Shown piece by piece: positions 8,763-17,676 of a DNA stretch of 64,000 nucleotides (positions are counted from its first letter, which is position 1; each line of letters opens with the position of its first letter). Position numbers and translations under genes: made by a program. Source of the stretch: an uncultured Lachnospiraceae bacterium (lineage in GTDB: Bacteria > Bacillota > Clostridia > Lachnospirales > Lachnospiraceae); NCBI GenBank assembly GCA_947577185.1, contig CANPUE010000002.1:124001-188000 (forward strand), in the 5' to 3' direction. Below the pieces are notes generated by a model. It was not told where the DNA came from. It saw only the letters and a program-made list of their open reading frames with translations, and did not search any database.

Positions 8763-10238
8763 TCACAGCCTTCCATACAGTTTGGTCATCGCCTGAATGC
8801 GCGCCGCAAGTTCCTCATCAAAGGCGCCCGGCAGCATTCTCCACTTCCAGTTAAAGCCAAGCGTCGAGGGCAGGTTTGTCCTCGCCTGTGTGCCAAGGCC
8901 CAGATAATCCTGCATGGGAATGATGCAGGTGTCGGACACGCTCGCCATCGCCGCCCTGATAAATTCCCACTGAATCTCTTTATTAGAACGGATATTCAGA
9001 TATCTCCTTGCAAAAGCCCTGTCATGCCTGTTTAACGACGCAAACCAGCCGAGCACGGTATCATTGTCATGCGTCCCCGTGTAAACAACGCTGTTGGCCG
9101 TATAATTGTGCGGCAGATAGTCGCTTTCTTCTCTGGAATCAAAAGCAAACTGCAGGATCTTCATACCCGGATATCCGGTTTTCTTAACAAGCTTTAAGAC
9201 CGAATCGGTCAAAAAACCAAGATCTTCCGCAATGACTGCTTTTTTTCCCAGTTTTTCCTTCATGACGGTAAAAATATCGTAGCCGGGCCCTTTTTCCCAA
9301 TGCCCGAATTCTGCCGTTTTGTCGCCGTACGGAATCGAATAGTACTCGTCAAAGCCCCGGAAATGATCGATGCGTACAACATCATACAGTTCATAACAAT
9401 ATGCGATCCGTCTCATCCACCACGCATACTGCGTCTCCTTGTGGAACTCCCAGCGGTAGAGCGGATTGCCCCAGAGCTGCCCTGTCGCCGAGAAAGAATC
9501 CGGCGGGCACCCCGCAACAGCCGTCGGCGTCAGATCCCCGTCCAGTTGAAAAAGTTCAGGGTTGGCCCATGTATCGGCGCTGTCAAATGCGACATAGATC
9601 GGAATATCCCCTATGATCTGTATCTTCTTTTTATTGGCGTAAGCCTTCAGCGCAGACCACTGTTTCGCAAAAAGGAACTGCTGGAACTGATAAAAAACAA
9701 TCTCCGTGCGGTATTTCTCTCTATACGCCGTCAATGCCTCCGGCCTGCGCAGCTTGATGTCCTCTTCCCACTCGATCCAGCTGATGCCGTCAAATGAATT
9801 TTTCACCGCCATATAGAGGGCATAGTCGTCAAGCCAGTACTGGTTGGCACGGGTAAATTCCAAAAATGCCGCGTCTTCTTCTATCCGGCTGTTTTCAAAC
9901 GCAGTACGCAGCACCCGGAACCTGGAGAGATAAATTTTCTCATAATCGATGTATTCCTCATTGTCTCCGAAATCATATTGTGCACAGTCTTCTTTTGTCA
10001 AAAGCCCCTCTTCGATCAGCGTTTCCAGATCAATGTAGTACGGATTTCCCGCAAACGTGGAAAAAGACTGATAGGGTGAGTCCCCATAACCGGTCGGACC
10101 AAGCGGCAGAATCTGCCAATAACTCTGTCCGGCCTGTTCTAATCGATCAATAAATTCATATGCCTGTCTGGAAAAAGTTCCGATCCCGTAATCTGACGGA
10201 ATACTGGAAACAGGTAATAACACACCGCTCTTTCTCAT
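8763..10238 (-). CDS. malQ: 4-alpha-glucanotransferase (amylomaltase), GH77
   Basis: A 491-residue GH77 enzyme that disproportionates maltodextrins and releases glucose in glycogen and maltose use. It starts with the family hallmark RKSGVLLPVSSIPSDYGIGT. The catalytic residues are visible: nucleophile Asp in VRIDHFRGFDEYY, acid/base Glu in VIAEDLGF and transition-state Asp in YTGTHDNDTVLGW. Length is typical for bacterial MalQ. Two ATGs occur at 10244 and 10238; AGGGGG stands eight bases before the second but only two before the first, so 10238 is chosen. A sigma-A promoter lies about 35-60 bp upstream. No other maltose genes are adjacent. Confidence 0.96.
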   Translation of the reverse strand: MRKSGVLLPVSSIPSDYGIGTFSRQAYEFIDRLEQAGQSYWQILPLGPTGYGDSPYQSFSTFAGNPYYIDLETLIEEGLLTKEDCAQYDFGDNEEYIDYEKIYLSRFRVLRTAFENSRIEEDAAFLEFTRANQYWLDDYALYMAVKNSFDGISWIEWEEDIKLRRPEALTAYREKYRTEIVFYQFQQFLFAKQWSALKAYANKKKIQIIGDIPIYVAFDSADTWANPELFQLDGDLTPTAVAGCPPDSFSATGQLWGNPLYRWEFHKETQYAWWMRRIAYCYELYDVVRIDHFRGFDEYYSIPYGDKTAEFGHWEKGPGYDIFTVMKEKLGKKAVIAEDLGFLTDSVLKLVKKTGYPGMKILQFAFDSREESDYLPHNYTANSVVYTGTHDNDTVLGWFASLNRHDRAFARRYLNIRSNKEIQWEFIRAAMASVSDTCIIPMQDYLGLGTQARTNLPSTLGFNWKWRMLPGAFDEELAARIQAMTKLYGRL

Positions 10239-10271
10239 AACCATATCCCCCTGTGCCTCAAATTTTCTCTT

Positions 10272-10300
10272 ATTCTACTATTTTCAGACAAAAGTATCAA
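10272..10300 (-). promoter_or_regulatory. Sigma-A promoter for malQ
   Basis: Minus strand TTGATA (10300-10295), 17-base spacer, TAGAAT (10277-10272), placing the start point about 25-30 bp before the malQ ATG. Confidence 0.6.
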
Positions 10301-10366
10301 GCATTTCCTTGCAACAATTGTCTTTCGTCCGCTTCCCATAATGCTTTGTTTCAAAAGGCCCGCACA

Positions 10367-11185
10367 CTATAAAAACGGTATCATATTCTTCACCGACGCA
10401 AAGATGAGATTCGGCGTCACGCCAGATCGTGGAATCTCTTCGACCGTCGCCTCCCCGCTCAGGACGAGAATACTGGTCAGCCCATTGTTTCTTCCCGCCG
10501 CAATATCCGTATAAAGCCTGTCTCCGACCATGGCCGTCTGTTCTCTCGCACATCCTGTCCGCTCGATCAGATAGTCTATGATATCGCTGTTCGGTTTTCC
10601 GATCACCCTGTCCGGATACCGGAAGGCCGAGGCGTGAATGAATGCATGGATCGCACCTGCATCCGGGATGAAGCCGTTCTCTGTCGGGCAGTTATAATCC
10701 GGGTGTGTCGCCAGATAAGGCAGACCTGCACGGACGAAATCGCATACTTTACACATTTTCTGATAATCGAGCGAAGTATCGAACGCTGTCACAACAACTT
10801 CCGGCGACTGCTCCTCCAGCAAAATTCCGGCCTGCGCAAATTCCTCACGAAGCATCTCATTGCCCAGCAGAAAAACCCGTTTCCCGGGAAAATGCCTTTT
10901 CAGATAAGCGATCGCGGCCTGACCGGACGTAACGATCTTCTCCCTGTCCGCGTCAAGCCCCATACGGTGCAGTTTCTCCACATAAACCGCGGCATTTTTG
11001 GAAGAATTGTTCGTCAGAAATACATACTTCCTGCCGGAACATTCTATCCTGTCCAAAAACTCTCTGGCGCCATCGATCCATTTTTCTCCCAAATAAATGG
11101 TCCCATCCATATCCAGCGCAAAACAGCGGATCTGTTTTATGAGCTGCTCTGCATCCTGATTGACAGCCGGTATCCTGCATGCCAT
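10367..11185 (-). CDS. HAD-superfamily sugar/nucleotide phosphatase, NagD-like (class IIA)
   Basis: A 272-residue HAD hydrolase. Motif I is CFALDMDGTIYLG with nucleophile D25 and acid D27; motif II is VFLTNNSS; motif III lysine is in VIGKPNSDII; motif IV is AMVGDRLYTDIAAG. The cap between motifs II and III (roughly 80-190) is the NagD type. These cytoplasmic enzymes remove phosphate from nucleotides, sugar phosphates or p-nitrophenyl phosphate; the physiological substrate is unclear. AGGAGG is seven bases before the ATG. It lies upstream of malQ in the same direction, but malQ has its own promoter in the 128-bp gap. Confidence 0.92.
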   Translation of the reverse strand: MACRIPAVNQDAEQLIKQIRCFALDMDGTIYLGEKWIDGAREFLDRIECSGRKYVFLTNNSSKNAAVYVEKLHRMGLDADREKIVTSGQAAIAYLKRHFPGKRVFLLGNEMLREEFAQAGILLEEQSPEVVVTAFDTSLDYQKMCKVCDFVRAGLPYLATHPDYNCPTENGFIPDAGAIHAFIHASAFRYPDRVIGKPNSDIIDYLIERTGCAREQTAMVGDRLYTDIAAGRNNGLTSILVLSGEATVEEIPRSGVTPNLIFASVKNMIPFL

Positions 11186-11294
11186 CTTTGTTCCTCCTGA
11201 TCGATCATTTTGTATCTTTATTTAAATTAAGTATAATCAGGAAAAGCACTCAGCGCAACTGCTTTCTTCGATTTTATCTTAACTTTCCTGCGGC

Positions 11295-11323
11295 TTGAAT
11301 CCCGACCTGCCCTGTGGTAAAAT
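11295..11323 (+). promoter_or_regulatory. Sigma-A promoter for the DUF6062 gene
   Basis: TTGAAT, 17-base spacer, TAAAAT with an upstream TGG, about 50 bp before the next plus-strand start codon. A second candidate (TTGTAT, 16 bases, TATAAT) lies further upstream near 11210. Confidence 0.55.
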
Positions 11324-11374
11324 AAAAGGCAGCAACAGAATGAGAAAAAACGAACAAGGGGTTAGGGGTTACTT

Positions 11375-12136
11375 ATGAAAGAAAAATTATACACGATTCC
11401 ATTAAACGATGCGATCAACGCCGGAGACGAGTGTCCCTTCTGCTTTATCGAGCGGAACGTCGAACAGGATCTTCTGGATTTCACGCTGGGGTCAGGCTCT
11501 TCTTACATGGAAAGCGACATCAGAGAGGCTACCGACAAGGCGGGCTTTTGCAGGGCACATTTCAAAAAAATGTTTGATTACGGCAACACGCTGGGCAACG
11601 GCTGGATCTTAAAGACCCACTATATCCGTATGAACCGTGAAATGAAGGAACAGTTCAAAAACTATAAACCCGGCAAGACCTCTTTGAAGGATAAACTCAA
11701 AAAACAGACCGGGCGTACAAACCCCATCGGCGTCTGGGTTTCCCAGAAAGAAGAATCCTGCTATATCTGCAACCGTTTCCGCGACACGTACGAACGCTAC
11801 ATGGACACATTTTTTGTCATGTATAAAAAAGACGAGGAGTTCCGTGAAAAAATAAAAAGCAGCAAAGGCTTCTGCCTGCATCATTTCGGTGATTTGTGTG
11901 AAGCTGCCGAAAGCCGTCTAAACGACAAAGAAAAAGCCGCTTTCTTTGAAATGATCTTTCCTCTGATGGAGGCAAATATGGACAGACTCGCCCAGGACGT
12001 GTCATGGCTCGTAGACAAATTTGATTACCGCAACAAAGACGCCGACTGGAAAAATTCCAAAGATGCCATCCAGCGCGGCATGCAGAAATTAAAAGGCGGC
12101 TATCCGGCGGATGCGCCTTACAAAATGAACAAATAA
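11375..12136 (+). CDS. DUF6062 family protein, two CxxC pairs
   Basis: A 253-residue soluble protein of the uncharacterised DUF6062 family, common in Lachnospiraceae and other clostridia. The N-terminal half begins MKEKLYTIPLNDAINAGDEC with the first pair CPFC and a downstream cysteine-histidine in FCRAHF; the second half repeats the plan with CYIC and FCLHHF. The two CxxC/CxxHF sets look like duplicated metal-binding units, which is inference. No catalytic residue is recognised and no function is known. It has its own promoter and ends at a terminator shared with the gene opposite. Confidence 0.85.
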   Translation: MKEKLYTIPLNDAINAGDECPFCFIERNVEQDLLDFTLGSGSSYMESDIREATDKAGFCRAHFKKMFDYGNTLGNGWILKTHYIRMNREMKEQFKNYKPGKTSLKDKLKKQTGRTNPIGVWVSQKEESCYICNRFRDTYERYMDTFFVMYKKDEEFREKIKSSKGFCLHHFGDLCEAAESRLNDKEKAAFFEMIFPLMEANMDRLAQDVSWLVDKFDYRNKDADWKNSKDAIQRGMQKLKGGYPADAPYKMNK

Positions 12137-12161
12137 CACGCATCGTCTGCACATCATACAT

Positions 12162-12216
12162 AAAAAGAAGTCCTGACTGCCGGTTTCCGGTATCTGTCAG
12201 GGCTTCTTTTCTTTTT
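12162..12216. terminator. Bidirectional terminator
   Basis: AAGAAGTCCTGAC (12165-12177) pairs with GTCAGGGCTTCTT (12196-12208) with one G-T pair; an A run precedes and a T run follows, so it can end both the DUF6062 transcript and the convergent transcript of the acidic protein. Confidence 0.88.
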
Positions 12217-12235
12217 TCGTATCCTGCGCAGCGTT

Positions 12236-12607
12236 TTAAGAATTCTCGTCGTTGAAAAATTCTTCAACTTTTGTCTCTGCCTCATTGGCCATACTGACAA
12301 CTTTTTCTGTTGTCTCCGCCTTTGCGGCCTCCAGCCCTTCTTTAAACTCTTCCGCTTTTTCTTCTGCCTTTTCAACTGCGTCCTCTGATGCTTTCGTCAG
12401 ATCCAGATCAACATACTTACGCTCCGCATCTGCTTTCTCAGCAGAATCATCGTCATCAAGATCCTCGTCAAACTCATCGAAATCTTCGTCATCGTCCATA
12501 GAATCATTGGCCTGGGCATCTTTTTTCCGCATGAAATAATAGGCGCCTGCTGCAAGAGCACTGACGGTCGCTGCCGTCATGAAAAATTTACCAAATTTTT
12601 TTGCCAT
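12236..12607 (-). CDS. Acidic, membrane-anchored small protein, function unknown
   Basis: A 123-residue protein with a basic start (MAKKFGKFF), one hydrophobic segment at about 9-27 (MTAATVSALAAGAYYFM), an extremely acidic Asp/Glu stretch at about 35-60, and an Ala/Glu/Lys-rich helical tail. It is probably held in the membrane by its N-terminus with the charged helix outside or inside. It resembles the YtxH-like or generic single-pass clostridial hypothetical proteins rather than a defined enzyme. The frame opens six codons earlier, but the ribosome site AAAGGAG overlaps those codons, fixing ATG 12607. Confidence 0.65.
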   Translation of the reverse strand: MAKKFGKFFMTAATVSALAAGAYYFMRKKDAQANDSMDDDEDFDEFDEDLDDDDSAEKADAERKYVDLDLTKASEDAVEKAEEKAEEFKEGLEAAKAETTEKVVSMANEAETKVEEFFNDENS

Positions 12608-12770
12608 GTGGAAGTCTCCTTTCACCGTTCCTTATACCAATATATTAATACTATTTTGTGAAAATGAAAAGGGAATATGTATAAAAAAACAATTAATTTT
12701 CTAATCAATGATTTTAGCGGTACAACATCTTGTATCTGGAAAAAAAAGAAGAACAAGTTTTTCTAAATCA

Positions 12771-12799
12771 TTGAATCCGGCCCCTTTTTATGTTATATT
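12771..12799 (+). promoter_or_regulatory. Sigma-A promoter for the TetR gene
   Basis: TTGAAT, 17-base spacer, TATATT. It gives a 5' untranslated region of about 120 nt before the TetR start. The rest of the 12608-12924 gap is A+T-rich and shows no gene. Confidence 0.6.
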
Positions 12800-12869
12800 A
12801 AAATCCGACTCATAAAGTCAATATCTGACATTTTACATTACTTTTGAAAGGAACGCGGACGCTTCGGTC

Positions 12870-12893
12870 ACGATAGATAAAATGCGATATCGT
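12870..12893. promoter_or_regulatory. Possible operator dyad in front of the TetR gene
   Basis: ACGATA (12870-12875) and TATCGT (12888-12893) are inverted repeats separated by 12 bases, lying between the promoter and the TetR start. TetR proteins often bind such dyads at their own gene; the match is short, so this is tentative. Confidence 0.3.
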
Positions 12894-12924
12894 AAATTCA
12901 TCTTCGGTACGCGGGGGTATTTTC

Positions 12925-13536
12925 ATGAACGAAAAATTTTTTGACTTAAAAAAAGAAAAGCAGGACAGAATGATTAATGCTTCTTTGAAAGTCTTTGCAT
13001 CAAACGGTTACAAACACGCCAGTACTGACGATATCGTCACAGAAGCAGGCATCAGCAAAGGCCTGTTATTCCACTATTTTGGAAGCAAGCTGGGGCTGTA
13101 TACGTTTCTGTATGACTACAGTGTCAGATTTATGAAACTGGAATTGACCAGGGGAGTCCTCGATCCTGACAATACGAAAGACTACTTCCAGCTCCGCAAA
13201 CAGATAGAATTTTCCAAAATGCAGGTTTTGAAAAATTATCCTTACATGCAGCAGTTTTTAGACCGCTGTAAGTCTGAAAATGTGAGTGAGGCACTGCTTG
13301 CCATTGACGAACAGCGCAATGTTCTCCCCGAAGTCTATGCAACGATCATGGAAAAGGCCGACAGAAATCTGTTTGCCGATCATGTGGATGTCGCCAAACT
13401 CGACGCCATGCTCGAATATACGATCAAGGGTCTCATGACAGAGCGGTTTCAGGATTCTTCTTTCCATCCGGAAATGCTTTATGAAGAGATCGCCGGGTAT
13501 CTGATGATGGTAAAGCAGATGGCATACCGTCATTAA
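12925..13536 (+). CDS. TetR/AcrR-family transcriptional regulator
   Basis: A 203-residue regulator. The N-terminal DNA-binding domain is clear: DRMINASLKVFASNGYKHASTDD helix pair and the helix-turn-helix IVTEAGISKGLLFHYFGSKLGLY at about 36-60 (given in parts). The remaining helical part is a ligand-binding and dimer domain with no family-specific signature. GGGGG precedes the ATG by a few bases. The nearest neighbours are convergent or divergent housekeeping genes, so its target is unclear; it may control itself through the dyad upstream. Confidence 0.9.
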   Translation: MNEKFFDLKKEKQDRMINASLKVFASNGYKHASTDDIVTEAGISKGLLFHYFGSKLGLYTFLYDYSVRFMKLELTRGVLDPDNTKDYFQLRKQIEFSKMQVLKNYPYMQQFLDRCKSENVSEALLAIDEQRNVLPEVYATIMEKADRNLFADHVDVAKLDAMLEYTIKGLMTERFQDSSFHPEMLYEEIAGYLMMVKQMAYRH

Positions 13537-13580
13537 CATCCGTTCTTCTGCATCCATACATATATTTATACCGTTAGAAC

Positions 13581-13632
13581 GTGTGCCCACCGGGCACACC
13601 ATCAAAACTGCCGGGCGTTTCACCGCCCGGCA
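13581..13632. terminator. Two adjacent hairpins between convergent genes
   Basis: GTGTGCCC/GGGCACAC (13581-13599) and TGCCGGGCG/CGCCCGGCA (13609-13632) are perfect stems. On the minus strand the second is followed by GTTTTG and would end the DUF2225 transcript; the first would slow transcription leaving the TetR gene. Confidence 0.7.
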
Positions 13633-13676
13633 TTCCTATTCTATATTACTGTTTTCTGCTTTCCCGCAGCTACTGT

Positions 13677-14540
13677 TTATTTCTTAGCGGCATTCTTTAC
13701 TTTGATCTTTTTCACCAGCATCTCTTTTACCATTCTCGCCTTATCCTTCATACGGGGATTGGCCGAAGGGTTCGTCAGGATACCGGACACCAGTCTGGAA
13801 GCCACATCATACTGTTCGAAACGCATGGAAAGCACCGCAATCAGATAATCTACAGTCGGCTCATCCATACCGCACATCGGAAAGTTCTCTGTCTGTCTCG
13901 CCGCCAAAAAGCCTTCCAGTGCATTGTGCAGATAATCGTTCTCATCATCGTCCAGCTTTTTCTTCTGTTCCGCATAATCAGGAGCCGCCGTATCCATGTG
14001 CTCTCCTTTTCCACGCAAAAGCCATGCCGTCTTTAAACAGATATACGCTTTTTCACTTGGTTTCGCCTGCTTCACAATGGCGTTGGCCAGTGTGAGCTGA
14101 TAGCGCTCCAAAGCATCTTCGTATGTGTAGATTTCTTTTTGTTCTGCCTGCGGTTTAAAATTTGCAGTGATAGATTCTTTGATATGTTTGGCCTGCGGAG
14201 ATGTCACGAATTTGAAAAAACGACTGAGCGCCGCATATCCGCAGTTCGGACACATAATGATATCGTATTTGAGCAGATCCACCTGATCATACTTAGGACG
14301 CAGATCCAGATCCGTTCCCGCGAGTTTCACCTTTCCTACCTTTACGGTCTTGGCTTTGAACTGCTTATCACAGATCGGGCAGGCAAAGGCTTTTTCAAAC
14401 AAATAGTCCTGCTCCTGCATCACCGGAGCGGCAGGTTTACCGTCTGCTCCCACTTCCTCCTTCTTAGGTTCATCATATAGATTCATGTTTTTTAAATTTC
14501 CCAGTCCGAACTGTTCCAAGCCCGACAATAAATCTGCCAT
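13677..14540 (-). CDS. DUF2225 family protein
   Basis: A 287-residue protein of the DUF2225 family found in Clostridia. Two cysteine pairs, CPIC (54-57) and CPNCGY (97-102), flank a beta-rich segment and probably bind zinc; the C-terminal two thirds are helical and TPR-like (YEDALERYQLTLANAIV, ISEKAYICLKTAWLLRG region). Function is unknown. GGGAGG precedes the ATG. It lies 47 bp downstream of glnS in the same direction and ends at a strong hairpin, so the two may be cotranscribed. Confidence 0.85.
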   Translation of the reverse strand: MADLLSGLEQFGLGNLKNMNLYDEPKKEEVGADGKPAAPVMQEQDYLFEKAFACPICDKQFKAKTVKVGKVKLAGTDLDLRPKYDQVDLLKYDIIMCPNCGYAALSRFFKFVTSPQAKHIKESITANFKPQAEQKEIYTYEDALERYQLTLANAIVKQAKPSEKAYICLKTAWLLRGKGEHMDTAAPDYAEQKKKLDDDENDYLHNALEGFLAARQTENFPMCGMDEPTVDYLIAVLSMRFEQYDVASRLVSGILTNPSANPRMKDKARMVKEMLVKKIKVKNAAKK

Positions 14541-14587
14541 ATCTTTATCCTCCCAATCCTTTACTTTATTTTGGTTTTATAGATTCA

Positions 14588-16291
14588 TCATTTTTCGCCC
14601 TTTGGCAAAACAAAGGAACTTTTAAGCGATACGATCCGGTTGAATACAGGTGCATCCGGTGTGGAATCTTTGCTGTCCACACAGAAAAATCCCTGTCTTA
14701 CAAACTGAAAACTATCATAGGCCTTCGCACCCGCAATGGACTTCTCAATGCGGCAGTCTTTCAATACGACCAGAGAATCCGGGTTTAAATTCAGGCTCCC
14801 GTCTTCATTATATACGCCCTTCTCCTCATCAATGATATTTTCATACAGTCTGACTTCCGCTTTCACGCTGGAAGATGCCTCGACCCAGTGGATCGTCCCT
14901 TTCACTTTACGTCCGTCCGGGCTGTTGCCGCCCTTAGAGGCCGGATCGTATGTGCAGTGAACCACTGTCACATTCCCGTCCTCATCCTTCTCAAATCCCG
15001 TACAGGTGACAAAATATGCATGCATCAGCCTTACTTCATTCCCCGGATAGAGCCGGAAATACTTTTTCGGCGGTTCCTCCATGAAATCATCCCTGTCGAT
15101 ATAAAGTTCCCTTCCAAAAAGGACTTCTCTCGTGCCAAGACTCTCATTTTCAAGATTGTTCGCTACCGTTATGATTTCCGTCTGTCCCTCGGGATAATTA
15201 TCGATCACGAGCCTGACGGGTGAAAGCGCTGCCATGATACGCGGTTTTTTCAGCTTCAGATCTTCTCTGATACAATATTCCAGCATGGAATATTCTGCCG
15301 AAGAATTGGCTTTGGATACACCGCACAGATCCACAAAGCGTCTGATCGACTCCGGCGTGAATCCTCTCCTGCGAAGCGCCGCGATGGATACCAGCCGCGG
15401 ATCATCCCAGCCGTCTACGATACCGTCTTCCACAAGCTTCTTGATATACCGCTTTCCAGTGACAACATTGGTCAGATACATCTTTGCAAACTCTATCTGT
15501 CTGGGCGGACGGGGATATTCCAGTTCCTGAACGACCCAGTTATAGAGAGGTCTGTGGTCCTCAAATTCCAGCGTACAGATAGAATGGGTGATCCCCTCGA
15601 TCGCATCCTCAATCGGATGCGCATAGTCATACATCGGATAAATACACCATTTATCCCCTGTGTTCTGATGTGACAGATGTGCCACACGATAAATGATCGG
15701 ATCCCGCATATTGATATTCGGAGAAGTCATGTCGATCTTCGCACGCAGCGTTTTCTCTCCATCCGCATACTTCCCGTTCTTCATCTCTTCAAACAGTGAC
15801 AGATTCTCTTCAATGCTTCTGTTCCGGTTTGGATCCTCTTTCCCCGGCTCTGTCAGCGTTCCTCTATATTCGCGCATCTGCTCTGCACTCAAATCGGATA
15901 CATAGGCTTTTCCCTTCCTGATCAGCCGGAGCGCGCCCTCATACATTTCGTCAAAATAGTCGGATGCAAAAAACAGCCTGTCTTCATAATCCGCTCCAAG
16001 CCATGCCACATCGGCCTTGATCGACTCGACAAATTCACTCTTTTCTTTCGTCGGATTGGTATCGTCAAAGCGCATATTGAACTGACCGCCATACTTATCC
16101 GCAAGACCGTAATTGAGTAAAATGCTTTTTGCATGTCCGATATGAAGGTATCCGTTCGGTTCCGGAGGAAACCTTGTGTGAACCGTATCGTAAACACCTT
16201 CTGCCAAATCTTTATCTATGATCTGCTCAATGAAATTTTTGGAGACAATCTCTTTTTCTTCTCCCTCTGTCATAGTATTCTCATTCATCAT
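14588..16291 (-). CDS. glnS: Glutaminyl-tRNA synthetase
   Basis: A 567-residue class I synthetase that charges tRNA-Gln directly. The catalytic domain has [17 protein letters not shown] with the HIGH box, [15 protein letters not shown], and the GlnRS-specific [15 protein letters not shown]. The KMSKR position reads [12 protein letters not shown], a TGKR variant of the normal MSKR loop. The C-terminal beta-barrel anticodon-binding part is complete. AGGA lies eight bases before the ATG. A 19-codon upstream frame with a strong ribosome site overlaps the start by 11 nt. GlnRS in a clostridium that probably also has GatCAB suggests old lateral acquisition, which is inference. Confidence 0.96.
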   Translation of the reverse strand: MMNENTMTEGEEKEIVSKNFIEQIIDKDLAEGVYDTVHTRFPPEPNGYLHIGHAKSILLNYGLADKYGGQFNMRFDDTNPTKEKSEFVESIKADVAWLGADYEDRLFFASDYFDEMYEGALRLIRKGKAYVSDLSAEQMREYRGTLTEPGKEDPNRNRSIEENLSLFEEMKNGKYADGEKTLRAKIDMTSPNINMRDPIIYRVAHLSHQNTGDKWCIYPMYDYAHPIEDAIEGITHSICTLEFEDHRPLYNWVVQELEYPRPPRQIEFAKMYLTNVVTGKRYIKKLVEDGIVDGWDDPRLVSIAALRRRGFTPESIRRFVDLCGVSKANSSAEYSMLEYCIREDLKLKKPRIMAALSPVRLVIDNYPEGQTEIITVANNLENESLGTREVLFGRELYIDRDDFMEEPPKKYFRLYPGNEVRLMHAYFVTCTGFEKDEDGNVTVVHCTYDPASKGGNSPDGRKVKGTIHWVEASSSVKAEVRLYENIIDEEKGVYNEDGSLNLNPDSLVVLKDCRIEKSIAGAKAYDSFQFVRQGFFCVDSKDSTPDAPVFNRIVSLKSSFVLPKGEK

Positions 16292-16340
16292 CTTCGTTCC
16301 TGGTCCTGACGCTGTCTCTCCCTCTGGAAGCAGCCGTCAT
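16281..16340 (-). CDS. Possible leader peptide frame overlapping the glnS start
   Basis: AAAGGAGG is followed six bases later by ATG 16340 and a 19-codon frame ([12 protein letters not shown] onward) that ends in TGA at 16283-16281, eleven bases inside glnS. The ribosome site is stronger than that of glnS itself. Terminating ribosomes could re-initiate at glnS by coupling. No protein family is recognised, and the ribosome site could instead be a relic of an older start. Confidence 0.35.
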   Translation of the reverse strand: MTAASRGRDSVRTRNEDDE

Positions 16341-16409
16341 TCATTACCTCCTTTAGCACGTTCATTCTTATGTTACCATAGGCAGACTGAAATATAAAGT
16401 AAAAATTTC

Positions 16410-16440
16410 AAGTTTTCTACAGATTAAGTTTTCTACAGAT
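16410..16440. repeat. Short tandem repeat upstream of glnS
   Basis: AAGTTTTCTACAGAT occurs twice, at 16410-16424 and 16426-16440, separated by one T. It lies between the aldo/keto reductase stop and the glnS leader. Possible regulator site or replication slippage. Confidence 0.5.
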
Positions 16441-16473
16441 AAACTTTTCTGCCGTTTTTTCCCTGTTTCCCGT

Positions 16474-17604
16474 TTATGCCCTGTCAAAAACATCCGCACA
16501 GTCTTTTAAGTTCCCGATCACTTTAATCTGCTGCGGGCAGGCCTTCTCACACTGGCCGCAGGCAATACAGTCCGCCGCTTTACCGGCTCCCGCTACAGCA
16601 TGCGCATATGCCGCTTCTCCCTGTCTGGTCTGTCCCCAGATGAGCTGCCTGTTTCGCGCCGCGAAAATTTCCGGTATCGGTATCTGCTTTGGGCATCCTG
16701 CCGTACAGTAATGACAGGCCGTACAGGGAATGGACTTTACCCCGGCAAGCGCTTCCTGCGCCCTGCGGATAACCTCCTGCTCCGCATCATCCATTGGACA
16801 AAAGTCTTTCATATAAGAAAGATTATCCTCCATCTGCGCCATATCGGACATTCCTGACAAAACTGTGATAATCCCGTCTAAAGACGCCGCGTAGCGGATC
16901 GCCCATGCCGCATATGATCTGTTTTGACCTGTTTGGTCAAAAACTTCTTTCACGGCATCCGGCGGATTTGCAAGCGCTCCGCCTTTTACAGGTTCCATCA
17001 CAACAATTGATTTTCCATGCTTTCTGGCCACTTCATAGTTTTGCCGCGCCAAAACATTCCGGTTTTCCCAGTCCGCATAGTTAATCTGAAGCTGTACGAA
17101 TTCTGTATCGGGATGCGCTGTCAGGATTTCATCGAGGAGCTCCGGCGTCGCATGGAAAGAAAAACCCCAATGCCTGATCAGGCCTTTCTCTTTCTGTTCT
17201 TTCACAAAATCCCAGATACCGTATTCTTCATACTGTCTGTAATTACCTGTCTGTACGGCATGGAGCAGATAATAATCAAAATATCCCGCCCCGGTGCGTT
17301 CTAAGCTTGTAAACAGCTGTTGTTTTGCCTCACTGGCACTTTCATTCGCCAGCCTGACATTCAGTTTGGTCGCCAGCTTAAAACGGTCTCTGGGATAACG
17401 GTCAACGAGCGCTGCCTTTGCCGCCCGCTCGGAGTCTCCATCATCATAAGCATACGCCGTGTCAAAATAAGTCTGCCCGGCATTCATAAAAAGATCCACC
17501 ATTTTCTTCGTCTGCTCAATGTCAATTTTGCCGGAAGCCTCCCTGGGCAGTCTCATGAGCCCAAATCCGAGTTTCGGCGTCGCTTCACCAAAATATTGTT
17601 CCAT
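16474..17604 (-). CDS. Aldo/keto reductase with C-terminal ferredoxin-type 4Fe-4S clusters
   Basis: A 376-residue protein. The first 280 residues form an AKR barrel: GFGLMRLP, the catalytic Asp/Tyr in YFDTAYAYDDGDSE, Lys in LATKLNVR and His in RHWGFSFHA. The C-terminal segment has two cysteine clusters, CTACHYCTAGCP and CIACGQCEKACP, that can each hold a 4Fe-4S centre. Such fused AKRs are common in anaerobes and reduce carbonyls using NAD(P)H or ferredoxin; the substrate is unknown. The frame is open 17 codons upstream, but AAGGAGG lies before ATG 17604, where the family begins. It lies 72 bp downstream of the MATE gene. Confidence 0.93.
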   Translation of the reverse strand: MEQYFGEATPKLGFGLMRLPREASGKIDIEQTKKMVDLFMNAGQTYFDTAYAYDDGDSERAAKAALVDRYPRDRFKLATKLNVRLANESASEAKQQLFTSLERTGAGYFDYYLLHAVQTGNYRQYEEYGIWDFVKEQKEKGLIRHWGFSFHATPELLDEILTAHPDTEFVQLQINYADWENRNVLARQNYEVARKHGKSIVVMEPVKGGALANPPDAVKEVFDQTGQNRSYAAWAIRYAASLDGIITVLSGMSDMAQMEDNLSYMKDFCPMDDAEQEVIRRAQEALAGVKSIPCTACHYCTAGCPKQIPIPEIFAARNRQLIWGQTRQGEAAYAHAVAGAGKAADCIACGQCEKACPQQIKVIGNLKDCADVFDRA

Positions 17605-17676
17605 TGTGTTTCCTCCTTCATTCCTGTCAGACTGATAAATTACTGATCCATACATCCTGTTTCACACGATGCAGGC

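Noticed and set aside
16292-16473. T-box leader upstream of glnS
   Set aside because: No conserved T-box sequence (AGGGTGGNACCGCG) and no terminator/antiterminator pair is present; only a ribosome site with a short frame was found.
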